From Cognatazoarcus sp050305135 (lineage in GTDB: Bacteria > Pseudomonadota > Gammaproteobacteria > Burkholderiales > Rhodocyclaceae): a stretch of 47,289 bases of DNA. A program made the position numbers and the translations under genes. Location: NCBI GenBank assembly GCA_050305135.1, contig JBNLET010000014.1:1-47289 (forward strand), read 5' to 3'. The notes beneath the pieces were generated by a model. The model saw only the letters and a list, made by a program, of their open reading frames with translations. It made no database searches and was not told where the DNA came from. Positions 17,316-25,733 of the stretch are shown one piece after another (within the stretch, counting starts at the first letter, position 1; each line of letters opens with the position of its first letter).

Positions 17316-18599
17316 ATGACGACCTTCTCCTACCTGTTCCTGTTCGCCGCGCTGGCCGGCACGGCCCTCAGGATCTGGCTCGCCTTGCGCCAGATCGGCC
17401 ACGTCAGCGCCCATCGCGGCGAAGTGCCGGAGCCGTTCCGCGCCCGCATCGAAGCGAAGGCGCACCGGCGCGCGGCCGACTACACGATCGCGCGGGTACG
17501 CGCCCGGCTACCCGAGATGGCGGTCGCCATGCTGTGGCTGCTGTGGCTCACGCTGGGCGGCCTGCTGCAGGACCTGCACGTGGCGCTGGCCCGCGTGCTG
17601 GAGCCCGGCGGCCTGGCCCACGGCCTCGCTTTCCTGTCCTGCATCGCGGTGCTCGGCTGGGCGGTCGAGCTGCCGTTCGAACTGCATCGGGTGTTCGTCA
17701 CCGAGGCCCGATTCGGCTTCAACAGGATCACGCCCGGCCTGTTCGTCGTCGATCTGCTGAAGAGTGCCGCGCTGTCGGCGCTGATCGGTCTGCCGCTGGT
17801 GGCCGGCGCGCTGTGGCTGATGGGCGCGATGGGCCGTTTCTGGTGGATCTACCTGTGGGCCGGCTGGTTCGGTTTCAACCTGCTGGCGATGCTGATCTGG
17901 CCGACCTTCATCGCGCCGCTGTTCAACCGCTTTGAGCCGCTGCGTGACGAGGCGCTGCGCGAGCGCGTGACGCGCCTGCTGCAGCGCTGCGGCTTCCAGG
18001 CCAAGGGATTGTTCGTGATGGACGGCTCCAAGCGCTCGGCCCACGGCAACGCCTACTTCACCGGCTTCGGTGCCTCCAAGCGCATCGTCTTCTTCGACAC
18101 GCTGCTGAACCGTCTCGACGGCGACGAGATCGAGGCCGTGCTGGCCCACGAGCTGGGCCACTTCCACCATGGCCACGTTGCCAAGCGCATCGTGCTGCTC
18201 GCCGCCGGCAGCCTGGTCTTCCTCGCGCTGCTCGGCTGGCTGGCCGACCAGCGGTGGTTCTACCTCGGCCTCGGCATGCAGGCGCAGGACACCGCCAGCC
18301 TGCTGGCGCTGTTCGTGCTCGCGCTGCCGGTCTTCATGCTGCCGGTGGCGCCGCTGATGAGCTACTGGTCGCGACGCCACGAATACCAGGCCGACCGCTA
18401 CGCCGCCAAGCAGACCGGCGCCGCGCCGCTGATCAGTGCGCTGGTCAAGCTCTATCGGGACAACGCCTCGACGCTGACGCCGGATCCGCTCTACTCCGGT
18501 TTCCACGACTCCCATCCGCCCGCCGCCTTGCGCATCGCCCACCTGGAGCGGCTGGACGAGCCCGCGCCCGCGATCGCCGCCCGCCACGCCCACGCATGA
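17316..18599 (+). CDS. M48 family (Ste24/CAAX protease-like) membrane metallopeptidase
   Basis: A 427-residue integral membrane zinc peptidase. The zinc-binding motif HELGH has His278, Glu279 and His282, and Glu356 in HEYQADRYA is the third ligand. The length, about seven membrane helices and the long N-terminal helical region fit the Ste24-type (M48A) branch. In bacteria such enzymes are thought to help with membrane protein quality control; the substrate here is unknown. The stop overlaps the rsgA start by four bases (ATGA), so the two genes are coupled. The ATG at 17316 was chosen because the upstream frame is antisense to orn. Confidence 0.93.
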   Translation: MTTFSYLFLFAALAGTALRIWLALRQIGHVSAHRGEVPEPFRARIEAKAHRRAADYTIARVRARLPEMAVAMLWLLWLTLGGLLQDLHVALARVLEPGGLAHGLAFLSCIAVLGWAVELPFELHRVFVTEARFGFNRITPGLFVVDLLKSAALSALIGLPLVAGALWLMGAMGRFWWIYLWAGWFGFNLLAMLIWPTFIAPLFNRFEPLRDEALRERVTRLLQRCGFQAKGLFVMDGSKRSAHGNAYFTGFGASKRIVFFDTLLNRLDGDEIEAVLAHELGHFHHGHVAKRIVLLAAGSLVFLALLGWLADQRWFYLGLGMQAQDTASLLALFVLALPVFMLPVAPLMSYWSRRHEYQADRYAAKQTGAAPLISALVKLYRDNASTLTPDPLYSGFHDSHPPAALRIAHLERLDEPAPAIAARHAHA

Positions 18600-19486
18600 C
18601 GCGTGGCCTGATCCGCGCCGCCTTCGGCCGGCAGTACGAGGTCCAGGCGACGGACGGGCGCAGCCTGCTCTGCTACCCGAAAGGCAAGCGCAGCAGCTTC
18701 GCCTGCGGCGACGAAGTCGAATTCGATGCCAAGGGCGACGACCAGGGCGTGATCCGGCAGGTGCTCGCGCGCCGCAATCTGCTCTACCGCTCCGACGCCT
18801 GGAAGGAGAAGCTGATCGCCGCCAACGTCAGCCAGGTGGTGCTGGTGACGGCCACCGAGCCGGGCTTCAGCGACGAGTTGCTGTCGCGCTGCATCTGCGC
18901 CGCCGAGGATCAGTCGATCGAGGTGCTGATCGTGCTGAACAAGGTGGACCTGGAGGACCGGCTCGAGCCGGCGCGGGCGCTGCTGCAGCCGTTCCGGCAG
19001 GTCGGCTACCCGGTGCTCGAACTCTCGGCACGAGCCGGCGCCGAGGCGCTGCGGCCACATTTGCGCGAGCACCGCTCGGTGCTGGTGGGTCAGTCCGGCA
19101 TGGGCAAGAGCACGCTGATCAACGCCCTGGTGCCGCAGGCCGCGGCCGCCACGCGGGAGATCTCGTCGAGTCTCGATTCGGGCAAGCACACGACCACCTA
19201 CGCCCGTCTCTACTCGCTCGACGGTGGCGGCGAAATCATCGACAGCCCCGGCCTGCAGGTCTTCGGCCTGGCGCACGTCGCGCCGGACGCGCTGGTCGGC
19301 TGCTTTCGCGAATTGTCGCCGCTGCTGGGCGAATGCCGCTTCCGCGACTGCCGCCACGACCTGGAGCCGGGCTGCGCGCTGCGCGAGGCGGCCGATAGTG
19401 GCCGCGTCCATCCGCGGCGGTGGTCGCACTTCAACCTGTTTCGCGACGAAATCGAGGCCCAGCGCCGGGAAGGACAGGGCTGGTAG
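18596..19486 (+). CDS. rsgA: Ribosome small subunit-dependent GTPase RsgA
   Basis: A 296-residue circularly permuted GTPase that checks late 30S subunit assembly. An N-terminal OB-fold is followed by NKVD (G4), then the P-loop GQSGMGKS (165-172) and DSPG (G3), the permuted order typical of the family. The C-terminal zinc knuckle is complete: Cys247, Cys252, His254, Cys260. It begins inside the stop codon of the M48 gene. The pairing orn/M48/rsgA is common in betaproteobacteria. Confidence 0.97.
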   Translation: MTRGLIRAAFGRQYEVQATDGRSLLCYPKGKRSSFACGDEVEFDAKGDDQGVIRQVLARRNLLYRSDAWKEKLIAANVSQVVLVTATEPGFSDELLSRCICAAEDQSIEVLIVLNKVDLEDRLEPARALLQPFRQVGYPVLELSARAGAEALRPHLREHRSVLVGQSGMGKSTLINALVPQAAAATREISSSLDSGKHTTTYARLYSLDGGGEIIDSPGLQVFGLAHVAPDALVGCFRELSPLLGECRFRDCRHDLEPGCALREAADSGRVHPRRWSHFNLFRDEIEAQRREGQGW

Positions 19487-19492
19487 GACCGC

Positions 19493-20230
19493 TCAGCCGA
19501 ATACCCCCTGCGGGTTCGGAATGGCACCGAAGGCGTCGCGCAGCGCACTGCCCCAGCGCGCCCGCACCATCGCGAAATAGGGATTGTCCTCGTCGACCAT
19601 GACATGGCTGCGCACTGCCAGGCCGTCGCGCTCGACCATCGCCAGATCGAGCGGCAGGCCGACCGACAGGTTCGACCGGATCGTCGAGTCCATCGAGATC
19701 AGCGCACATTTCACCGCCTCCTCGAGCGGCGTATCCCAGCGCAGCACCCGATCCAGGATCGGCTTGCCGTACTTGGACTCGCCGATCTGGAAGTACGGCG
19801 TCTCGCGCGTCGCCTCGATGAAGTTGCCGGCCGCATAGATACTGAACAGGCGCGGCACCTCGCCGGCGATCTGCCCGCCGAGGATCAGGCTGGCATTGAA
19901 ATCGATGCCGAACGCCGACAGCGCTTCCGAGTCGCGCCTGAACACCTCGCGCAAGGCCTCGCCGACATGGCGCGCCGCCTCGAACATGGTCGGCACGTTC
20001 ATCAGGCTGCCGTGCTCGGCGTCGAAGCGCAAGGCCTCGTCGAGCGTCGACGCGAGCGCCTGGGTGATCGCCAGATTGCCGGCGCTCATCAGCACCAGCA
20101 CGCGGTCGCCCGGGCGCTCGAAGACCCGCATCTTGCGGAAGGTGTTGATGTGGTCGACGCCCGCGTTGGTGCGGGAATCGGACAGCATCACCAGGCCCGA
20201 ATCGAGCAGCATGCCAACGCAATAGGTCAC
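19493..20230 (-). CDS. Anbu, proteasome-like N-terminal threonine hydrolase
   Basis: A 245-residue predicted proteasome-type peptidase of the Anbu family (COG3484). I chose the GTG at 20230 over an in-frame TTG at 20248 because it puts the sequence M-TYCVGMLLDSG first; removal of Met leaves Thr1, the nucleophile of Ntn-hydrolases. Mature Asp17 (SDSRTNAG) and Lys32 match the proteasome catalytic Asp17/Lys33. The TNAGVDHI signature is characteristic. The gene is last of a tight operon, ATP-grasp then alpha-E then Anbu. Related Anbu proteins assemble into helical or ring-like oligomers, but their natural substrate is not established. Seen here: complete catalytic set and genomic context; inferred: peptidase or amidase activity on the product of the ATP-grasp enzyme. 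Confidence 0.92.
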   Translation of the reverse strand: MTYCVGMLLDSGLVMLSDSRTNAGVDHINTFRKMRVFERPGDRVLVLMSAGNLAITQALASTLDEALRFDAEHGSLMNVPTMFEAARHVGEALREVFRRDSEALSAFGIDFNASLILGGQIAGEVPRLFSIYAAGNFIEATRETPYFQIGESKYGKPILDRVLRWDTPLEEAVKCALISMDSTIRSNLSVGLPLDLAMVERDGLAVRSHVMVDEDNPYFAMVRARWGSALRDAFGAIPNPQGVFG

Positions 20231-20262
20231 GACCGGATCACTCCGCAAAGGGCTTGGGGTCG

Positions 20263-20299
20263 CGCATTATGCGTCCGGCCGCAACGCTGTGCCAGCGTT
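20263..20299 (-). other. Hairpin and inverted repeat between alpha-E and Anbu genes
   Basis: The 84-base gap contains a hairpin AACGCTG-TGC-CAGCGTT (20283-20299) and the repeat CGCAT-T-ATGCG (20263-20273). On the coding strand the hairpin has no T-run after it. It may shape mRNA stability or translation between alpha-E and Anbu. CATAAT on the minus strand (20271-20266) is a possible -10, with no good -35. Confidence 0.35.
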
Positions 20300-20314
20300 T
20301 TCCGGCCGCGCTGC

Positions 20315-21259
20315 TCAGGCGTTGCCGACCGGGATCAGGAAATCGTCCGAGATCCGGTTGCCGAGGTCGTAGATGCGGTCCATGAAGTGATCCAGGAACG
20401 AGTGCAGACCCTGTTCGAGCAGCAGGTCGATGCGGCCGAAACGCAGCGAGGCATCCAGTTCGCCCGAGCGCCGCAGCGTTTCCGCCGAGCGGTCGTTGGC
20501 GACCACCTGCAGGTTCGCGTACACCTCGCGCATGCAGCGCGCCAGCGAGCGCGGCATGATCGGATTCAGGATCAGCAGTTCGGCCACCTTGACCGGCGTG
20601 ATCAGGTCGCGATAGACCTTGCGATAGACCTCGAAGGCCGACACCGAATGCAGCAAGGCGCTCCAGCGATGGTAGTCGGCGCCATCGCCGTCGTCTTCCG
20701 AAACCAGCACCTGGTACTTCACGTCCATGATGCGGGCGGTATTGTCGGCCCGCTCGAGGAAGGTGCCGAGGCGGATGAAGCGCCACGAATCGTCCTGCAG
20801 CATCGTACCGATCGTCACGCCGCGCGACAGGTGGGAGCGATACTTGACCCATTCGAAGAACTCGCTGATGCCGCGGTCTTCCATGGTCTCCGGCGTCAGG
20901 CCGCGCACCTTGATCCAGGTCGCGTTGGTCGTTTCCCACAGTTCGGCCGTCAACGTGTCGCGCACCGCGTGGGCGTTTTCGCGCGCCGCGCGCAGGCAAT
21001 TGCGGATGCTGCTCGGGTTCTCCGGATCGAAGATCATGAAGCGGATCACCTTGTCGCCGGCCACCTCGCCGCAGGTCGCCCGGTACTGATCCTCCAGCGA
21101 CATGATGCGCAGCAGGGCCACCCAGTTCTGCTCGATCTCGGTGGGCGACTTGGGCGTCAGCGCGACCCGGTAGCCCACGTCGAGCATGCGCGCGGTGTTC
21201 TCGGCGCGCTCCATGTATCTCGCCATCCAGAACAGATGGTCGGCAGTTCTACTCAGCAT
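20315..21259 (-). CDS. Alpha-E domain-containing protein, Anbu-associated
   Basis: A 314-residue all-helical protein beginning MLSRTADHLFWMARYMERAENTAR, the hallmark of the alpha-E (COG2307) family. The central part repeats the pattern FLERADNTARIMDVKYQ (about residues 168-184). Its biochemical role is unknown; it nearly always accompanies the circularly permuted ATP-grasp enzyme, suggesting it is an obligate partner or scaffold. The ATP-grasp gene ends four bases upstream and Anbu follows after 84 bases. It is a paralogue of the protein at 44164-45126: both share the same N-terminal signature and length (314 and 320 residues). Confidence 0.93.
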   Translation of the reverse strand: MLSRTADHLFWMARYMERAENTARMLDVGYRVALTPKSPTEIEQNWVALLRIMSLEDQYRATCGEVAGDKVIRFMIFDPENPSSIRNCLRAARENAHAVRDTLTAELWETTNATWIKVRGLTPETMEDRGISEFFEWVKYRSHLSRGVTIGTMLQDDSWRFIRLGTFLERADNTARIMDVKYQVLVSEDDGDGADYHRWSALLHSVSAFEVYRKVYRDLITPVKVAELLILNPIMPRSLARCMREVYANLQVVANDRSAETLRRSGELDASLRFGRIDLLLEQGLHSFLDHFMDRIYDLGNRISDDFLIPVGNA

Positions 21260-21263
21260 GCGT

Positions 21264-22682
21264 TCAGGCCTCCAGCACCCAGGTGTCCTTGGTGCCGCCG
21301 CCCTGCGACGAGTTCACCACCAGTGATCCTTCGCGCAAGGCCACCCGGGTCAGCCCACCGGGCACCATGCGCACGTCGCGCCCCGACAGCACGAAGGGCC
21401 GCAGGTCGATGTGGCGCGGTGCCACGCCGCTGTCGACGAAGGTCGGACAGGCCGACAACGACAGCGTCGGCTGGGCGATGTATTTGTCGGGCCGGGTCTT
21501 CAATTGTTCGCGGAAGGCCTCGATCTCGGCCTTGCTCGCGGTCGGGCCGACCAGCATGCCGTAGCCGCCGGCACCATGGACCTCCTTGACGACGAGTTGC
21601 TCCAGGTTGGCCAGCACGTGGGACAACTCTTTCGGATCGCGGCAGCGGTAGGTCGGGACGTTGTTCAGGATCGGCTCCTCGCCGAGATAGAAGCGGATCA
21701 TGTCCGGTACGTAGGGGTAGATCGACTTGTCGTCGGCCAGGCCGCCGCCGACCGCGTTGGCCAGCGTCACCCTGCCGGCCCGATAGGCCTGCAGCAGGCC
21801 GGGCACGCCGAGCATCGAATCCTTGCGGAACACCAGCGGATCGAGGAAATCGTCGTCGATGCGGCGGTAGATCACGTCCACCCGCCGCGGCCCCTGCGTG
21901 GTGCGCATGAAGACGTGGTCGTCGCGCACGAACAGATCCTGCCCCTCGACCAGTTCGACGCCCATCTGCCGGGCCAGGAAGGCATGCTCGAAGTACGCGC
22001 TGTTGTAGGCACCCGGCGTCATCACCACCACGGTCGGGTCTTCCAGGCCGGCTGGTGCGACGCTGCGCATCGTGTCCAGCAGCAGGTTCGGATAGTGATC
22101 GACCGGCGCGACCCGGTTGCTCGCGAACAACTCGGGGAACAGCCGCATCATCATGCGGCGGTCCTCCAGCATGTAGGACACGCCCGAGGGCACCCGCAGA
22201 TTGTCCTCCAGCACGTAGAATTCGCCCTCGCCGGCGCGCACGATGTCCACTCCGGCGACGTGCGCATAGACGTCGTGCACCACCTTCACGCCGACCATCT
22301 CCTTGCGGTATTGGGCGTTGCCGAGCACGTCGGCCTCCGGCACCCGACCGTCCTTCAGGATGGCCTGCTCGTGGTAGACGTCCCTGATGAAGGCGTTCAG
22401 TGCCATCACCCGCTGCCGCAGACCATTCTTGAGGACTTTCCATTCTTCGGCGGTAATGATGCGGGGAATGATGTCGAAGGGGATCAGCCTTTCGGTACCG
22501 GAATCTTCGCCATAGACCGCGAAGGTGATGCCGAAGCGATGAAACAGCGCGTTGGCCTCGGCCCGTTTCCGATCCATGCGCTCCGAGGACATGGTGTCGA
22601 GCCATCTGGATACGTCTGCGTAGTGGGGACGGACCAGGCCACCGTCACCGCGCATTTCGTCGTAAAAGTCGGTGATTGCCAT
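21264..22682 (-). CDS. Circularly permuted ATP-grasp enzyme, Anbu-associated
   Basis: A 472-residue member of the circularly permuted type 2 ATP-grasp family (COG2308). Motifs include RVMALNAFIRDVYHEQ (91-106), the acidic FYVLEDNLRVPSGVSYMLE stretch (about 155-173), VGGGLADDKSIYPYVP, and the C-terminal VNSSQGGGTKDTW. ATP-grasp enzymes usually form an amide or peptide bond through an acyl phosphate; which amine and acid are joined here is unknown. It is the first gene of the operon with alpha-E and Anbu. About 200 bases of non-coding DNA separate it from the thiolase gene, whose terminator lies there, so this operon must have its own promoter. Confidence 0.93.
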   Translation of the reverse strand: MAITDFYDEMRGDGGLVRPHYADVSRWLDTMSSERMDRKRAEANALFHRFGITFAVYGEDSGTERLIPFDIIPRIITAEEWKVLKNGLRQRVMALNAFIRDVYHEQAILKDGRVPEADVLGNAQYRKEMVGVKVVHDVYAHVAGVDIVRAGEGEFYVLEDNLRVPSGVSYMLEDRRMMMRLFPELFASNRVAPVDHYPNLLLDTMRSVAPAGLEDPTVVVMTPGAYNSAYFEHAFLARQMGVELVEGQDLFVRDDHVFMRTTQGPRRVDVIYRRIDDDFLDPLVFRKDSMLGVPGLLQAYRAGRVTLANAVGGGLADDKSIYPYVPDMIRFYLGEEPILNNVPTYRCRDPKELSHVLANLEQLVVKEVHGAGGYGMLVGPTASKAEIEAFREQLKTRPDKYIAQPTLSLSACPTFVDSGVAPRHIDLRPFVLSGRDVRMVPGGLTRVALREGSLVVNSSQGGGTKDTWVLEA

Positions 22683-22834
22683 AGGGTGCTTCTCTCGCCT
22701 GGGTAGGTTCGTTCTGTATGGACTCTCCTACGCTAGAAGCGTGCCATCCGAAAGAGCATATTGGCGACCGTTTTCCCGCTCCGCCGCACCATGTTGGTGC
22801 CGCCGCGAACGAGCACCGCTGCAGCGTGGTGCAC

Positions 22835-22862
22835 AAAAAAAACCCCCGCAGATGCGGGGGTT
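22835..22862 (-). terminator. Rho-independent terminator of the thiolase gene
   Basis: On the minus strand a G+C-rich stem (CCCCCGCA/TGCGGGGG) with a two-base loop is followed by eight T. It begins 20 bases after the thiolase stop and insulates the downstream Anbu operon from read-through. Confidence 0.93.
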
Positions 22863-22882
22863 CCTTTGCCGATCGATGGCGA

Positions 22883-24067
22883 TCAGATGCGCTCGAAGAT
22901 CGCGGCGATGCCCTGCCCGCCGCCGATGCACATCGTGACCAGCGCGTAGCGGCCGCCGATGCGCTGCAGCTCGTAGAGCGCCTTGGTGGCGATGAAGGCG
23001 CCCGAACAACCGACCGGGTGGCCCAGCGCGATGGCGCCGCCGTTCGGGTTGGTCTTGACCGGATCGAGGCCGAGCACCTTGCCCACCGACAGTGCCTGCG
23101 CGGCAAACGCCTCGTTGGACTCGATGACGTCCATCTGGTCGAGCGACAAGCCGCCCTTCTTCAGCGCCAGCCTGGTGGCCGGGATCGGGCCCTCGCCCAT
23201 CACGTCGTTCGGCACGCCGGCAACGGCATAGGAGACCAGGCGTGCGAGCGGCTTGTAGCCGTCCCGTTCGGCAACCTCGGCCGCCGCCAGCACGAAGAAG
23301 GCCGCACCGTCGTTGATGCCGGACGCGTTGCCGGCGGTGACCGTGCCATCCTTCTTGAACGCCGGGCGCATCTTGGCCAGCGCTTCCATCGTGGTGTTGG
23401 GCTTGGGATGCTCGTCGGTATCGAAGGTCACCTCGCCCTTGCGGGTCTTCTTGACGATCGGCACGATCTGCGACTTGAAGCGGCCCTCGGCAATCGCGGC
23501 GGCGGCGCGGCGCTGCGACTCGAGCGCGAATGCGTCCTGCTCCTCGCGCGAGATGTTGTGCTTGGCGGCCAGGTTTTCAGCCGTGATGCCCATGTGGCCG
23601 ACACCGAACGGATCGGTCAGCACCGCCACCATGCTGTCCACGGCGCCGGCGTCGCCCATGCGAGCGCCGAAGCGCAGCGAGGGCAGCAGGTAGGCCGCCT
23701 TGGACATGTTCTCGACGCCACCGCCGATGCCGTAGTCGGCATCGTTCAGCATGATGTTCTGCGCCGTCGTGACGATGCCCTGCAGGCCCGACGAGCACAG
23801 CCGGCTGACCTGCATGGCCACCGAGTCCATCGACAGGCCGGCCTGGATCGAGGCAACGCGCGACACGTATGCATAGCGCGAATCGGTCGGCATGCAGTTG
23901 CCGACCGTGACATAGTTGATTTGTTGGGGATCGACGCCCGAGCGCCCGACGGCCTCCTTCATTACGATGCCGGCGAGTTCGGACGATTCCATGTCGGCCA
24001 GCGATCCACCAAAGGTGCCGATCGCAGAACGCACCGCGCTCAGAACCACAACATCACGAATTGCCAT
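22883..24067 (-). CDS. Acetyl-CoA C-acetyltransferase (thiolase)
   Basis: A 394-residue biosynthetic-type thiolase that condenses or cleaves acetoacetyl-CoA. The nucleophile is Cys91 (RLCSSGLQG). His350 (GHPVGCSGA) and Cys380 (CIGGGQG) complete the catalytic set, and NEAFAAQ is the oxyanion-hole motif. Length and motifs match PhaA/AtoB-type enzymes. No other polyhydroxyalkanoate or fatty-acid genes lie next to it, so synthesis of acetoacetyl-CoA for PHA or its breakdown cannot be told apart. It is the last gene of the block CoA pyrophosphatase/CobD-like/thiolase, and a strong terminator follows. Confidence 0.93.
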   Translation of the reverse strand: MAIRDVVVLSAVRSAIGTFGGSLADMESSELAGIVMKEAVGRSGVDPQQINYVTVGNCMPTDSRYAYVSRVASIQAGLSMDSVAMQVSRLCSSGLQGIVTTAQNIMLNDADYGIGGGVENMSKAAYLLPSLRFGARMGDAGAVDSMVAVLTDPFGVGHMGITAENLAAKHNISREEQDAFALESQRRAAAAIAEGRFKSQIVPIVKKTRKGEVTFDTDEHPKPNTTMEALAKMRPAFKKDGTVTAGNASGINDGAAFFVLAAAEVAERDGYKPLARLVSYAVAGVPNDVMGEGPIPATRLALKKGGLSLDQMDVIESNEAFAAQALSVGKVLGLDPVKTNPNGGAIALGHPVGCSGAFIATKALYELQRIGGRYALVTMCIGGGQGIAAIFERI

Positions 24068-24093
24068 TTAACTTCCCTCCGTTGACTTGAAAA

Positions 24094-25014
24094 TCAGCCG
24101 CCGACCTGGGCCGCAATCACGAACAAAGCCAGCAACAACAGGCAGAGTACAAGTGCTCTCCACACCAGGCCGATGATACCCTGCATGACTTCTGCACCGG
24201 CCGCATCGCCGGTGCCCATTTCCGGACGCTCGACCACGTCCCCATCGTTTCGGATCGCCAAGCCGAGGCGCACGCCGATCGCTCCGGCGCCAGCGGCGAT
24301 CAGGATGCCCTCGCCCGGGTCGTCCCATTGCCACGCCTGCGTCCTCCAGCAATAGACCGCATCCTCGAAGTTGCCGACGGCGGCAAATGCCGATCCGGTC
24401 AGTCGCACGGGCAGCCAGTCCAGCCATCGCAGCGCCCGCTCGGCCACCGATGCGAGGGCCTGCTCGCGCGCTCCGTTCGACGACCATTCGCGGCCCATGA
24501 AACGGATGAAGTGATAGACCAGCGCACCGGTCGGGCCCGGTAGCACAGCGAACCAGAAGGATACGCCAAAAACGTCACGATGCGCCGAGATCAGCGCGTT
24601 TTCGGCCGCCAAGCGCGCGATTTCTCCGCCGTCCGCCGGCGCCGCAGCAGCGGGCCGCCATTCGCCCAGCAAGCGCCCGGCCCACTCGGTTTCACCATCG
24701 ATCAAGGCACCGCCGATCGCGCGCGCGAAGTGGAGATCTCGCCCGAACCCCATGCACAGATAGAGCGCCACGGCTTGCAGCAACAGATAGGTCGGGCCGT
24801 GGGCCTGGGCGAGCCACAGCGACAGCGCCCAGCACGGGCCCGCCACCAGCGCCGGCAGCGCGGCCGCGCAAAGGGCTTGCGGCAGCGGCGGAGCGATGGC
24901 ACAGACGCGGGCCAGCACGCGCGCGAGTACCCGCATCGGTACCTCGAGCACGAATCCGGGCGGTGTCCACAGCCGTCCGGCGAGCAGAGCCAGCAGGATC
25001 GTCGGCAGGCTCAC
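24094..25014 (-). CDS. CobD/CbiB-like membrane protein
   Basis: A 306-residue membrane protein that resembles the CobD/CbiB family (adenosylcobinamide-phosphate synthase) and the related AmpE proteins. Supporting segments are ALISAHRDVFGVSFWFAVLPGPTGALVYHF and ERALRWLDWLPVRLTG. The N- and C-terminal hydrophobic stretches fit a membrane-anchored member. No cobalamin genes are nearby; the neighbours are a CoA pyrophosphatase 15 bases upstream and thiolase 26 bases downstream. It could be a true CbiB, an AmpE-like signalling protein or a repurposed homologue. Confidence 0.72.
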   Translation of the reverse strand: MSLPTILLALLAGRLWTPPGFVLEVPMRVLARVLARVCAIAPPLPQALCAAALPALVAGPCWALSLWLAQAHGPTYLLLQAVALYLCMGFGRDLHFARAIGGALIDGETEWAGRLLGEWRPAAAAPADGGEIARLAAENALISAHRDVFGVSFWFAVLPGPTGALVYHFIRFMGREWSSNGAREQALASVAERALRWLDWLPVRLTGSAFAAVGNFEDAVYCWRTQAWQWDDPGEGILIAAGAGAIGVRLGLAIRNDGDVVERPEMGTGDAAGAEVMQGIIGLVWRALVLCLLLLALFVIAAQVGG

Positions 25015-25029
25015 GCGATAGCGGAGTGC

Positions 25030-25623
25030 TCACGCGGCACGATCGGGGTGCTGCAACAGATCCGCCAGGCTGACCAGCATGCCGGCGGTGGCCCCCCAGA
25101 TGAAACGCCCCTGCCACGGCATCGCGAAGTACTCCCGCATCACGCCCTGGTACTCGATGCGGTGGCGCTGCCGATTGGCCGGCTCGAGCAGGAATGCGAG
25201 CGGCACCTCGAACACCTCGGCGACTTCGAAGTCGTCCAGTTCGAGTTCGAACGGCGGGCGCACGAGGCCGACTACCGGATAGATCGCGAACCCCGTCACC
25301 GTGCGGTATTCGGGCAAGCGGCCGATGATCTCCACATGCCGGCGGGCGAGTCCGATCTCTTCCTCGGTCTCGCGCAACGCGGCTTCGAGCGGCGATTCGT
25401 CGTGCTGCTCGACCCGCCCGCCGGGAAAGCTGATCTGGCCGGGATGGTGGTGCAGATGATCGGTCCGCTGGGTCAGCAGCACGGTCGGGCCCGACTCCCG
25501 CACGACGACGGGAACCAGCACCGCCGCGTCGCGCAGCGGACGTTCGATGTCCTGCTCGCTGACGTGGGGCCGGCCGGAAGCGTTGGCCAGGGCCTGCCGC
25601 AACGAGTCAATTGTCGGCGACAC
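25030..25623 (-). CDS. Nudix CoA pyrophosphatase (NudL-like)
   Basis: A 197-residue Nudix hydrolase that should split CoA into 4'-phosphopantetheine and 3',5'-ADP. The CoA-pyrophosphatase-specific motif LLTQRTDHLHHHPGQISFPG precedes the Nudix box GGRVEQHDESPLEAALRE followed by TEEEIGL, with all the metal-binding glutamates. The C-terminal part is also of the NudL type. It is first in a run of three minus-strand genes with CobD-like and thiolase, so a shared role in CoA metabolism is possible but not shown. Confidence 0.93.
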   Translation of the reverse strand: MSPTIDSLRQALANASGRPHVSEQDIERPLRDAAVLVPVVVRESGPTVLLTQRTDHLHHHPGQISFPGGRVEQHDESPLEAALRETEEEIGLARRHVEIIGRLPEYRTVTGFAIYPVVGLVRPPFELELDDFEVAEVFEVPLAFLLEPANRQRHRIEYQGVMREYFAMPWQGRFIWGATAGMLVSLADLLQHPDRAA

Positions 25624-25733
25624 GTCGTCCTACCCCGCAAGCCGAGACCCGATCGGCCGGTACCGCCATGCAGGTACGCGTGGCTGCCGGCGGATCGCTG
25701 CGTGGAAAGTTGGACACGATGCTCGAGCCGCGC

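Noticed and set aside
20276..20296. Possible sigma-54 promoter (TGGCAC...TTGC) on the minus strand before Anbu
   Set aside because: The spacing between GG and GC is nine bases, where ten is required, and the sequence is better explained by the hairpin.
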